Positions 1-8,182 of a stretch of DNA of 64,000 nt are shown piece after piece. The first letter of the stretch is position 1. Each line of letters opens with the position of its first letter. The DNA is taken from the NCBI GenBank assembly GCA_017458225.1, contig JAFTFX010000006.1, positions 1-64,000 on the forward strand, in the 5' to 3' direction. The translations under genes and the position numbers were made by a program. Below the pieces are notes generated by a model, which searched no databases, was not told where the DNA came from, and saw only the letters and a program-made list of their open reading frames with translations. This DNA is from Prevotella sp. (GTDB lineage: Bacteria > Bacteroidota > Bacteroidia > Bacteroidales > Bacteroidaceae).

Positions 1-145
1 ACAGGAGAATTGCATCCATACAGGCCAAAATCAACCGAAGGCCAAGGGAAAAACTAAACTTTCTCACACCAAATGAAGTCTTTTTCAAACATTATGCCTA
101 ACTTTGCACACAACTTGCACTTGCTGGTTGACTCTATACCTTAAG

Positions 146-229
146 AATTTCAATGCAATACTCCTAAAATTTCAATGCAATACTCTCAGAATTTCAATGC
201 AATACTCCCAGAATTTCAATGCAATACTC
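146..229. repeat. Array of four 22-bp repeats
   Basis: An 18-bp core (AATTTCAATGCAATACTC) occurs four times without change at 146, 168, 190 and 212. The copies are separated by 4-bp variable spacers (ctaa, tcag, ccag), so the period is exactly 22 bp. The array lies in the non-coding segment before the M16 peptidase gene. The spacers are far too short for CRISPR. Read on the other strand, the core contains GAGTATTGC, close to the GAGTATTAC core of the second 22-bp array near 19300. I see nothing else in 1-145. Function unknown. Confidence 0.9.
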
Positions 230-307
230 ATTTACGCATAAATCTGTTTCGAATCAATAAGAAAATTTAATTACTTACTTGAAAATATTACTAAAAAAGA
301 GAAGATG

Positions 308-340
308 TTGTGGAGGTTGAGAGAGAAAATGCTACATTTG
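308..340 (+). promoter_or_regulatory. Promoter of the M16 peptidase gene
   Basis: A Bacteroidetes-type -7 box TACATTTG lies at 333-340, about 30 nt before the start codon at 371. TTG trinucleotides at 308-310 and 317-319 are possible but weak -33 elements. Confidence 0.45.
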
Positions 341-370
341 CAGGAAAAGTAACAAAAGAAGAGGATACAA

Positions 371-3259
371 ATGATTAGTAGAAGAGTAACAACCGTCGTA
401 CTGTTTATACTTAGTGTCTTTGCAGGAATGTCACAGACATCTGAGACGTTGGAAGTAAAACAGTTGACGCTAACCAACGGGCTGACTGTATGGCTCAATG
501 AAGACCATTCTCAGCCTACAGTCTACGGCGAGGTGGTGGTGAAAGCTGGGGCTAAAGACTGTCCCAATACAGGCATTGCCCACTATTTGGAACACGTGCT
601 GTTCAAGGGTACTCAGCGGATAGGTACCACCGATTATGCCGCAGAGAAAGTTTGGCTTGATTCCATTTCCTTAAAATATAACGAACTCTCGCAAACAAGA
701 GACGAACCACAACGCTTGCTTATTCAGCAGGATATCAGTCGTCTAAGCCAGCGAGCAGCTGAATATGCCATTCCGAATGAGTTCGACCGGCTGATTTCAA
801 AATATGGAGGTTCGGCCCTGAACGCCTCTACGTCCTACGACGTGACGGAGTATCACAATAGCTTTGCACCACAGTATCTTGAGCATTGGTGCTGGCTCAA
901 TTCTGAACGGATGCTGAATCCTGTGTTTCGTCTGTTCCAAGGCGAACTGGAAACTGTTTATGAAGAGAAGAATCGTGCTGCCGACAACATTCTGACAGGT
1001 GCCATGGATCACATTATGCAAGCAGCGTTCAAAGGACATCCCTACCAGTATCCCATCATCGGAAGTACGGAGAATCTGAAGAATCCACGACTTAGCGATA
1101 TGGGGGCTTTCTTTCGGAAATACTACGTAGCATCTAATATGGGGCTGATACTCTGTGGCGATTTCGACAGCAGTGGAATTGAGCCGTTGTTAGAGCGAAC
1201 CTTCGGCCGGCTGCCTACAGGCACTTTACAGCCTACGTCAAGCATTCCGTCGTTGCAGCCTTTCAACGGCGAAACGCTCAACATTAAACTGAACATCCCA
1301 CTTGTCAAGGCTGTGGGACTGTTGTTTCGAGGTCCTGTAAGCTGTTCACCAGACTTCCGTGCCCTTCAGATAGCCATGCGCCTATTGACCAACGAGAATG
1401 CCACGGGACTCTTGGACTCGTTGCGCACGGCACATAAGGTGATGTTTGCCGGAGGCGACAACTTCGCTTTCAATGAGGCAGGTATTGTCGGCTTGATCAT
1501 CATTCCCAAAATACCTTTTGGCTCCAAGAAAAAAGCCGAGCAACTTTGTTGGGAACAGATAGAAAAGGTGAAGAGGGGCGATTTCACCGATGCCCGTTTA
1601 GAAGAGTTGAAGTTAGGACTACGGCAAGAGGAGGAACGCAGTCTGGAGACTATTACCGATCGTGCTGTAGCAATGGCAGAAGTGTTCTCGCAAGGTCGCA
1701 CATGGACAGACTACCTCGCTCAGGTAGAGGCCGTGAAAAGTATCAGCAAAGCCGATGTTGTGGCAGCAGCCAATCGCTATTTGCTCAAGAACCATTATCT
1801 GCGAGGTGTCAAGAAGTTCGGCAGCTATCCAAAGGACAAAGTGTCGCAGCCCGACTATAAGCCCGTGGTACCGCCTCATGCCAAGGAACAGTCGCAGTTT
1901 GCCAAGGAAATAGAGGAACTGCCAGTTATTGACTGTAGTCCGAAACTCGTCGACCTGAATCGTGATGCAGAGATAAAGAGCACTGATGCCTTTACACTCT
2001 ATCGGGTTGAGAATCCCGTGAACAATCTATTTTCACTGTCACTGAAATGGCATAAAGGCACACGCAACGACTCGCGGCTCACGCTTCTCGAATCCTATTT
2101 TGACGAGCTAGGCACCGACTCGCTCACAAAATACCAGTTAGGCGAAGCCTGGCAAAAGTTGGGTACGACCCTCGAAGTGAAAAGTTCAGATAACTACTTC
2201 ATGCTCACGCTTCAGGGCTTCGATCAGAACCTGTCACCTTCATTGCAACTGCTGCAACATCAGCTTGCCTCTCTGAGAGCCGACCGTGATGCCATGAAAG
2301 AACTGCAGAGTGAGTACAAGGTAAGTCGCAAGCAACTGACTCGCGATAACCAGAATGTGATGCAGATGGTATTGCAACGAATCATGAAGGGAGACAAGTC
2401 TGAATATTTGCGCATGCCCACCGCCAAAGAGGTTAAACAACTTACGGGTGACGACCTGTTGAGGTTGTTCGATGACGTGCGCCAGTATCCCTGCGACATA
2501 CTCTACAGCGGTCGTCTGTCAACAGAGCAGGGGTTCAACCTGTGTAGTCAGTATCTTTCCCTGCAAGTTGTCCATCATCCGACACCCGACAATGCTATTC
2601 CCCTGCAAGTTTACGGGCAATCTGTGGTCTATCTCTACGATATGCCTGACACACGACAAACCTATGTAGGTGTCTACGGTTGTGTAAAGCCAAGACTCAC
2701 CGATCGCGAGGAAGCTCTGTTGCGTCTTTGGAGTCAGTATATGGGTGGTGGCATGTCATCGTTACTCTTTCAAGAGATACGCGAGTTCCGCTCAATGGCC
2801 TACGTTACAGGTGGACAGGACATCACCCCTAACAGGGTTCGACATTTAGACTATCCCTCAGGCTATTTTGCCTATCTCGGTACGCAGGGTGATAAAGCTA
2901 TGCAGGCACTGGCCGTGCTCGACTCGCTCTTCACGCAGATGCCACTGAACGAGCAAGGTATGCTGACAGCAAAGCAGGAAATCATGAACGATATCAATAA
3001 TAATTACCCATCCTATCGGCATCTTGCTAACTTCGTGTCATCCTACCGCATGGCAGGTTATTCCGAAGACCCTCATAGCAATGTTGTGAATATTGTTCCG
3101 AGGTTGACCCACAACGACATGATGGACTTTTACAATCAGCACATTCGGCATCAGCCGCGTGTGGTCTTCATTATTGGCAATAAACGACAGTTTGACCTTC
3201 GACAACTGGCTCGTTACGGACAGGTCATAGAACTCAAAAAAAGCGATATCATGAGATAA
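371..3259 (+). CDS. Periplasmic M16 (pitrilysin/insulinase-like) zinc metallopeptidase
   Basis: This 962-residue protein begins with a Sec signal peptide (about residues 1-22). The inverted zinc motif HxxEH is present as HYLEH at residues 71-75, which marks the M16 family; these enzymes degrade or process peptides. A Glu-rich stretch near residues 192-199 (GELETVYEEK) probably supplies the third zinc ligand. It sits about 120 residues after the motif rather than the usual 70-80, because a charged, probably helical insert fills residues 90-135. Length fits the fused two-half M16 type, with the C-terminal half (about 500-962) non-catalytic. It is monocistronic, with a promoter upstream and a promoter for the next gene 45 nt downstream. 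The physiological substrate cannot be told from sequence. Confidence 0.9.
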   Translation: MISRRVTTVVLFILSVFAGMSQTSETLEVKQLTLTNGLTVWLNEDHSQPTVYGEVVVKAGAKDCPNTGIAHYLEHVLFKGTQRIGTTDYAAEKVWLDSISLKYNELSQTRDEPQRLLIQQDISRLSQRAAEYAIPNEFDRLISKYGGSALNASTSYDVTEYHNSFAPQYLEHWCWLNSERMLNPVFRLFQGELETVYEEKNRAADNILTGAMDHIMQAAFKGHPYQYPIIGSTENLKNPRLSDMGAFFRKYYVASNMGLILCGDFDSSGIEPLLERTFGRLPTGTLQPTSSIPSLQPFNGETLNIKLNIPLVKAVGLLFRGPVSCSPDFRALQIAMRLLTNENATGLLDSLRTAHKVMFAGGDNFAFNEAGIVGLIIIPKIPFGSKKKAEQLCWEQIEKVKRGDFTDARLEELKLGLRQEEERSLETITDRAVAMAEVFSQGRTWTDYLAQVEAVKSISKADVVAAANRYLLKNHYLRGVKKFGSYPKDKVSQPDYKPVVPPHAKEQSQFAKEIEELPVIDCSPKLVDLNRDAEIKSTDAFTLYRVENPVNNLFSLSLKWHKGTRNDSRLTLLESYFDELGTDSLTKYQLGEAWQKLGTTLEVKSSDNYFMLTLQGFDQNLSPSLQLLQHQLASLRADRDAMKELQSEYKVSRKQLTRDNQNVMQMVLQRIMKGDKSEYLRMPTAKEVKQLTGDDLLRLFDDVRQYPCDILYSGRLSTEQGFNLCSQYLSLQVVHHPTPDNAIPLQVYGQSVVYLYDMPDTRQTYVGVYGCVKPRLTDREEALLRLWSQYMGGGMSSLLFQEIREFRSMAYVTGGQDITPNRVRHLDYPSGYFAYLGTQGDKAMQALAVLDSLFTQMPLNEQGMLTAKQEIMNDINNNYPSYRHLANFVSSYRMAGYSEDPHSNVVNIVPRLTHNDMMDFYNQHIRHQPRVVFIIGNKRQFDLRQLARYGQVIELKKSDIMR

Positions 3260-3303
3260 AAAACAAATTGTTGCAATTTTTTCGTTGTTATTGTTTTTTT
3301 TCG

Positions 3304-3311
3304 TATCTTTG
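3304..3311 (+). promoter_or_regulatory. -7 box of the FGGY kinase gene
   Basis: TATCTTTG at 3304-3311 matches TAnnTTTG and lies 57 nt before the start codon. A T-rich run precedes it but no clear TTTG -33 box is seen at the expected distance. Confidence 0.5.
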
Positions 3312-3368
3312 CGCATTGAAAATACAATGAATGACTATAACATTAACTAAAACTCATATATTACAATT

Positions 3369-4961
3369 ATGACTGCAAAACAAACCATCGAGGCCGGAAA
3401 GGCCATTCTGGGAATCGAATTCGGTTCTACCCGTATCAAGGCAGTGCTCATCGACGAGCAGAACAAACCTATCGCACAAGGCTCACATGAGTGGGAAAAC
3501 CAGCTTGTTGACGGTCTTTGGACCTACTCAACAGAGGCTATCTGGTATGGCCTGCAGGACTGCTATGCCGAGCTGCGCAAGGACGTGAAGAAGCAGTACG
3601 ACTGCGAGATAGAGACACTGGCTGCCATCGGCTTCTCGGCTATGATGCACGGCTACATGGCCTTCAACGAGAAGCAGGAGATACTGGTGCCCTTCCGCAC
3701 TTGGCGCAACACCAACACGGGCAAGGCGGCTGCCGAGCTCTCTGAGCTGTTCAACTATAATATTCCCCTGCGCTGGAGCATCAGCCACCTCTACGAGGCT
3801 ATCCTGGACAACGAGGAGCATGTGCCCTCCATCAAGTACCTCACCACGCTGGCAGGCTACGTTCACTGGCAAGTGACGGGTCAGTTTGTACTGGGCGTAG
3901 GTGATGCTTCGGGCATGATTCCCGTGGATCCCAACACGAAGACCTACGATGCCACGATGGTCCGCAAGTTCGACGAGCTGATTGCCCCACGCGGCTTCTC
4001 ATGGAAGTTGCTCGACATTCTGCCAAAGTCGCTGAATGCTGGCGAGAATGCAGGCTTCCTGACTCCCGAAGGTGCACAGCGCCTCGACGTTTCAGGACAC
4101 CTGAAGGCAGGTATCCCTGTTTGTCCTCCTGAGGGTGACGCAGGCACAGGCATGGTGGCTACCAACGCCGTGAAGCAGCGCACGGGTAACGTTTCTGCAG
4201 GCACCTCCAGTTTCTCTATGATCGTGCTGGAGAAAGAACTGTCGAAGCCTTACGAGATGATTGACATGGTGACTACGCCCGATGGAAGCCTCGTTGCTAT
4301 GGTGCACTGCAACAACTGCACGAGTGACATCAACGCATGGGTGGGTCTATTCAAGGAGTATCAGCAGTTGCTCGGCGTGCCTGTCGACATGAACGAGCTC
4401 TACGGCAAACTGTTCAATAAGGCCCTGGAGGGTGATACCGATTGTGGTGGACTGATGGCCTACAACTATGTTTCAGGTGAGCCTGTCACAGGTCTGGCCG
4501 ATGGTCGCCCCCTGTTCGTCCGCTCGGCCAACGACAAGTTCAACTTGGCAAACTTCATGCGTGCCCACCTCTACGGTGCCATCGGCGTGCTGAAGCTGGG
4601 CAATGATATCCTGCTAAAAGAAGAGAACGTGCGCGTGGACCGCATCACCGGTCACGGCGGCTACTTCAAGACGAAGGGCGTGGGTCAGCGCATGCTGGCA
4701 GCCGCTCTGAACTCGCCTATCTCGGTCATGGAGACGGCAGGTGAGGGTGGCGCTTGGGGCATTGCCCTGCTGGCTGGCTATGTGGTGAACAACCCCAACC
4801 GTCTGTCACTGGCCGACTATTTGGAGAACGTGGTCTTCGCTGGAAACACGGGTGTGTCGATTGCTCCCACGCCCGAGGATGTTGAAGGCTTCAATCGCTA
4901 CATCGAGAACTACAAGGCCGGTCTTGCCATCGAACAGAGCGCTGTGCAGAACAAGAAATAA
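3369..4961 (+). CDS. FGGY-family carbohydrate kinase
   Basis: The 530-residue protein starts with the sugar-kinase phosphate-1 motif (GIEFGSTRIKAV, about residues 15-26). It continues with FGGY features including a GTSSFS nucleotide-binding loop near residue 280 and a GHGGYFKTKGVGQ segment near 430. FGGY kinases phosphorylate pentuloses and related sugars with ATP. In Bacteroides, proteins of this type lie in arabinose loci, so L-ribulokinase or xylulokinase are the best guesses. Here no isomerase, epimerase or transporter gene is adjacent: the gene stands alone with its own promoter and a strong terminator 56 nt downstream. The exact sugar is therefore uncertain. Confidence 0.85.
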   Translation: MTAKQTIEAGKAILGIEFGSTRIKAVLIDEQNKPIAQGSHEWENQLVDGLWTYSTEAIWYGLQDCYAELRKDVKKQYDCEIETLAAIGFSAMMHGYMAFNEKQEILVPFRTWRNTNTGKAAAELSELFNYNIPLRWSISHLYEAILDNEEHVPSIKYLTTLAGYVHWQVTGQFVLGVGDASGMIPVDPNTKTYDATMVRKFDELIAPRGFSWKLLDILPKSLNAGENAGFLTPEGAQRLDVSGHLKAGIPVCPPEGDAGTGMVATNAVKQRTGNVSAGTSSFSMIVLEKELSKPYEMIDMVTTPDGSLVAMVHCNNCTSDINAWVGLFKEYQQLLGVPVDMNELYGKLFNKALEGDTDCGGLMAYNYVSGEPVTGLADGRPLFVRSANDKFNLANFMRAHLYGAIGVLKLGNDILLKEENVRVDRITGHGGYFKTKGVGQRMLAAALNSPISVMETAGEGGAWGIALLAGYVVNNPNRLSLADYLENVVFAGNTGVSIAPTPEDVEGFNRYIENYKAGLAIEQSAVQNKK

Positions 4962-5016
4962 TGTATCTTCGCACGTTCGTTTTGTCGCGCAGATACTTGA
5001 ATATGTAATTCAAATC

Positions 5017-5058
5017 AAGGGGACAATGAACTTTTCATAGTTCGTTGCCCCTTTTTTT
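5017..5058 (+). terminator. Intrinsic terminator after the FGGY kinase
   Basis: The arms around AAGGGG...GAAC (5017-5032) and GTTC...CCCC (5040-5051) pair with minor mismatches and are followed by seven T residues (5052-5058). The end of the T tract (TTTG, 5056-5059) also fits as the -33 box of the next promoter. Confidence 0.8.
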
Positions 5059-5087
5059 GGCAGTTTGTCTAAAAATACATACCTTTG
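5056..5087 (+). promoter_or_regulatory. Promoter of the histidine-kinase-like gene
   Basis: TTTG at 5056-5059 and TACCTTTG at 5080-5087 are separated by 20 nt, a canonical Bacteroidetes spacing. The start codon follows at 5129. Confidence 0.7.
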
Positions 5088-5128
5088 CATGAAAATTCAT
5101 GTATTAACGAAACATTTTTATCAAAGAT

Positions 5129-6586
5129 ATGACAAGATTTTTATTTGTTCTGTTTCTTAATTTGCTCTTCTGTGGCAACATAGCTGTTGCCCAGTCAGAA
5201 GGCAGGGGTGATGGACAGCGTTCGTCGCTTATTCGCGCTTTCGAGAACTATGCAGCCAAAGGACAGCTGCAAGAGGCTACGGAGAGCGGTGTCCGAGCTG
5301 CTGCTCTATATTATAAGGAAAACTTATACAAGGAGTCGTTCGACTTGCTGCGGCGCATCGACCAAAGCATCTATTCGGCAAAACTTGCAGACGATAAAGC
5401 TGCCGCACTCCACTATCTCACCACCAAGGAGCGCATGCAGATGTATGTGAAACTGAAACGTGGTGCCAGCGCCAAAGATCAGTTGGACATCATGGAGCGC
5501 CATGCGGTAGCTGCAGGCGATGAGAACTTGAAGAACGACCTGCTCTACGCCAAGACCATCTACTACTACACCTTCGGCGAGAATGCCAAAGGCAATGCGG
5601 TGTTTAAGGAGATGGCAGCCCGACTGACCAACCAGAAAGAATACGACAAGGTGGACGAGGTCTATCAGACACTGATTGCCAACGGTCGGAAAAGCGGTAA
5701 TGCCAATCTGGTGGCGCAGTCCTATGACAGCTATATCGTATGGAAAGACTCTGTCAACGCACTGAAAGTGGCTGACGAGACAGGTGCCCTGAAGCAGCAG
5801 ATAGCCGACAACGAACAGGCCATCAGCGAGAAAGACAGCTCGCTCGCTACTCGTAAAGCCGTCATCGCCGCCCTCTGCGTCCTGTTGGTCATCTTGGTAG
5901 CCGTATTGGTACTGGGAGCCATCGTATTGATGCGCTTTGTGCTACTGACACGGAAGCAGAAGAAGACCATTGCTTTGCTGCAGGACAACAACGCCCTAAA
6001 GGCCAAGTTCATCGGAAACATATCGGCACAGCTGGAACCCACGCTCAAACGACTTGACCAGCGGCAGCAGGAAGTGAAAGCCATGATTGACTTCACCGAC
6101 CATATCCAGCTGTTGTCAGAACTGGAGAACAGCACCGAAACGCCCGAAATGGAAGACACCCAAGTGCAACCGTTCTGCGAAGAACTGATGAACAGCATCA
6201 GCGACAAGGTGAAGACCGACGTGGTGCTGACCGTTAATGCGCCCAAAATGAGTGTACAGTTCAACAGACAGTATGTGTCGCACGTACTGCTGCACTTGCT
6301 CAAGAATGCAGCTGAATATACGCCCGAGGGGGGACATATCCGCCTGGAGTTCAAAAAGCGCAGTGCACACACACAGCAGTTCCTGATCACCGATACAGGA
6401 TGTGGCATAGCCGAAGAAAGACGCGAAGAGGTGTTTAAGCCATTCCATGAAATCAAGGACCTTACTGCCGGCGACGGTCTCGGGTTGCCCATTTGCAAGC
6501 AGATGGCTATGAAGATGGGCGGTGACCTGACCATCGATTCCGAATATATAAAGGGAACCCGTTTTGTTTTGTCGCTACACCAATAA
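5129..6586 (+). CDS. Membrane histidine-kinase-like protein lacking the phosphoacceptor His
   Basis: The 485-residue protein has a signal peptide (1-22), an alpha-helical and probably TPR-like periplasmic region (about 25-240), one transmembrane helix (about 244-272), a short coiled coil and an HATPase_c domain (about 370-485). The N box (HLLKNAAEY, near 390), G1 (DTGCGIAEE, near 421) and G2 (GDGLGLPICKQ, near 450) are intact, so ATP binding is expected. The dimerisation/phosphoacceptor helix reads NISAQLEPTL where kinases have NISHExRTPL; residue 300 is Ala instead of His. It is therefore either a pseudokinase or a kinase that phosphorylates something other than its own canonical His. No response regulator gene lies nearby; nth follows after 10 nt and may be co-transcribed. 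Confidence 0.8.
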   Translation: MTRFLFVLFLNLLFCGNIAVAQSEGRGDGQRSSLIRAFENYAAKGQLQEATESGVRAAALYYKENLYKESFDLLRRIDQSIYSAKLADDKAAALHYLTTKERMQMYVKLKRGASAKDQLDIMERHAVAAGDENLKNDLLYAKTIYYYTFGENAKGNAVFKEMAARLTNQKEYDKVDEVYQTLIANGRKSGNANLVAQSYDSYIVWKDSVNALKVADETGALKQQIADNEQAISEKDSSLATRKAVIAALCVLLVILVAVLVLGAIVLMRFVLLTRKQKKTIALLQDNNALKAKFIGNISAQLEPTLKRLDQRQQEVKAMIDFTDHIQLLSELENSTETPEMEDTQVQPFCEELMNSISDKVKTDVVLTVNAPKMSVQFNRQYVSHVLLHLLKNAAEYTPEGGHIRLEFKKRSAHTQQFLITDTGCGIAEERREEVFKPFHEIKDLTAGDGLGLPICKQMAMKMGGDLTIDSEYIKGTRFVLSLHQ

Positions 6587-6596
6587 GTCGCTGATT

Positions 6597-7238
6597 ATGA
6601 ACAGAAAAGAACGTACCACTAAGGTACTTGATTACTTCGAGAAACAGATGCCCGAAGTGACAACAGAACTGGAGTTTGGCAGTGTTTTCCAGTTGCTGAT
6701 TGCCGTCGTGTTGAGTGCCCAGTGTACTGACAAACGCATCAATCAAGTGACTCCCGAATTGTTCCGCCGCTTCCCTGATGCCCAGACAATGGCACAGGCG
6801 GAGCCCTACGAAGTGTATGAGTACGTCAAGAGTGTGTCGTATCCTAATGCAAAAGCAGCCCATCTGGTAGAAATGTCACGCATGATGGTGGAGAACTATG
6901 GCGGCGAAGTGCCCACCGATATGGACTTGCTGTTGATGTTGCCTGGAGTAGGGCGCAAGACGGCAAACGTTATTCAGGCAGTTGCCTTCGGACAGGCCAC
7001 GATGGCCGTCGACACCCATGTGTTTCGCGTGAGCCACCGCTTGGGCCTCGTCTCGAAAACCGACAACACTCCATATAAGGTGGAGCGCGCACTGGTGAAG
7101 TCTATTCCGGCCGAACAGATTCCCCGTGCTCACCACTGGTTGCTGCTGCATGGCCGCTATGTGTGCACTTCCCGTCGGCCACACTGCCCGAAGTGCCCCT
7201 TTCAGGCGTTCTGTCCCAGTAGTGAAACGACGCATTAA
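6597..7238 (+). CDS. nth: Endonuclease III (DNA glycosylase/AP lyase)
   Basis: This enzyme removes oxidised pyrimidines and cleaves the abasic strand in base-excision repair. The 213-residue protein has the helix-hairpin-helix motif LPGVGRKTA with the catalytic Lys, the catalytic Asp in VDTHV, and four C-terminal Cys in a C-x6-C-x2-C-x5-C pattern (CTSRRPHCPKCPFQAFC) that bind a [4Fe-4S] cluster. I chose the ATG at 6597. An in-frame ATG at 6564 would overlap the upstream gene and add an atypical N-terminus. Length matches the family. Confidence 0.95.
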   Translation: MNRKERTTKVLDYFEKQMPEVTTELEFGSVFQLLIAVVLSAQCTDKRINQVTPELFRRFPDAQTMAQAEPYEVYEYVKSVSYPNAKAAHLVEMSRMMVENYGGEVPTDMDLLLMLPGVGRKTANVIQAVAFGQATMAVDTHVFRVSHRLGLVSKTDNTPYKVERALVKSIPAEQIPRAHHWLLLHGRYVCTSRRPHCPKCPFQAFCPSSETTH

Positions 7239-7264
7239 TGATTTCCTCCTCATTTAGCATAAAC

Positions 7265-8182
7265 ATGAAAAAAATACTCGTTCTTTTGTCTGCACTGCTA
7301 TTCCTGATGTCTTGTGGCCAATCGACACCACAGGGTATCAAAGAAGAAATGCCCGACGACACGGTCCAACTGCGCATTGCCATTCTACCCACACTCGATT
7401 GCCTGCCCATCTGTCTGGCTGATGCCCACGGCTTCTTTGAGCAATACGGACTTGATGTGGACGTGCTGCCCTATCAGGCGCAAATGGATTGCGACACAGC
7501 GATAGAACGCGGATGGGCCAACGGCATCGTTACCGATCTGGTCAGGGCACAGCGCATGAAGGACAATGGCCTGCAGTTGGAATACATTACTGCAACAGAG
7601 GCTTCGTGGCAACTGCTGACGAACCCCACAGCACGCATTAAACAGCTCAGACAGTTGGACGACAAAATGCTGGCCATGACACGTTTTTCGGCTACCCATC
7701 TGCTGAGCGACAAGGCCGTTGACAGCGTGAGACTGAAGCCTGAGCGCGTGTTCCGCATACAAGTGAACGATGTGAATGTGCGGCTGGGCATGCTGAGTGC
7801 TGGCATCATGGACGCACTGTTGTTGCCAGAGCCACAGGCCACCGCAGCACGAAATCAGAATGCCCTGAAACTGCTTGACACCCACCAATTGGACTATCGG
7901 ATGGGAGTGGTAGCCTTCAGCAGCCGGGCAGCAACAGCCCGACAGGTGGAAGCCTTCAAGAAAGCCTACGATATGGCGTGCGACTCTATCAACGAGTTAG
8001 GTGTGCACAAATATCAAGACCTCATTATGAAATGCTGTCGGGTACAGCAATCTACTATTGACTCGCTGCCCCCAGTTATATTCAGACATTCGTCAAATCC
8101 GCGTGCCGTTGACATCAAACGGGCAACCGACTGGCTAAAAATGAAAAAGGAACCGGCAAATGTGGAGAATCAAGGAATTTGA
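7265..8182 (+). CDS. SsuA/THI5-like substrate-binding lipoprotein
   Basis: The 305-residue product starts at the ATG at 7265 with a lipoprotein signal peptide ending in the lipobox LMSC. An in-frame ATG at 7238 overlaps the nth stop and would spoil the signal. The mature part (IAILPTLDCLPICLADAHGF near the start) resembles NMT1/SsuA/TauA-type periplasmic binding proteins, which bind sulfonates, nitrate or thiamine precursors for ABC importers. No permease or ATPase gene is adjacent, so the ligand and partner are unknown. The 3' end overlaps the following TPR gene by 23 nt, suggesting translational coupling. Confidence 0.75.
   Translation: MKKILVLLSALLFLMSCGQSTPQGIKEEMPDDTVQLRIAILPTLDCLPICLADAHGFFEQYGLDVDVLPYQAQMDCDTAIERGWANGIVTDLVRAQRMKDNGLQLEYITATEASWQLLTNPTARIKQLRQLDDKMLAMTRFSATHLLSDKAVDSVRLKPERVFRIQVNDVNVRLGMLSAGIMDALLLPEPQATAARNQNALKLLDTHQLDYRMGVVAFSSRAATARQVEAFKKAYDMACDSINELGVHKYQDLIMKCCRVQQSTIDSLPPVIFRHSSNPRAVDIKRATDWLKMKKEPANVENQGI

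Noticed and set aside
146..229. CRISPR array
   Set aside because: Direct repeats are present but the spacers are only 4 bp, far shorter than CRISPR spacers, and no cas genes are nearby.
271..498. 75-residue frame on the minus strand with a hydrophobic centre
   Set aside because: It overlaps the promoter and signal-peptide codons of the M16 gene. The hydrophobic stretch arises from A/T-rich sequence.
6564..6596. Alternative start of nth
   Set aside because: It overlaps the preceding gene and adds residues not seen in endonuclease III. The ATG at 6597 gives the normal N-terminus.
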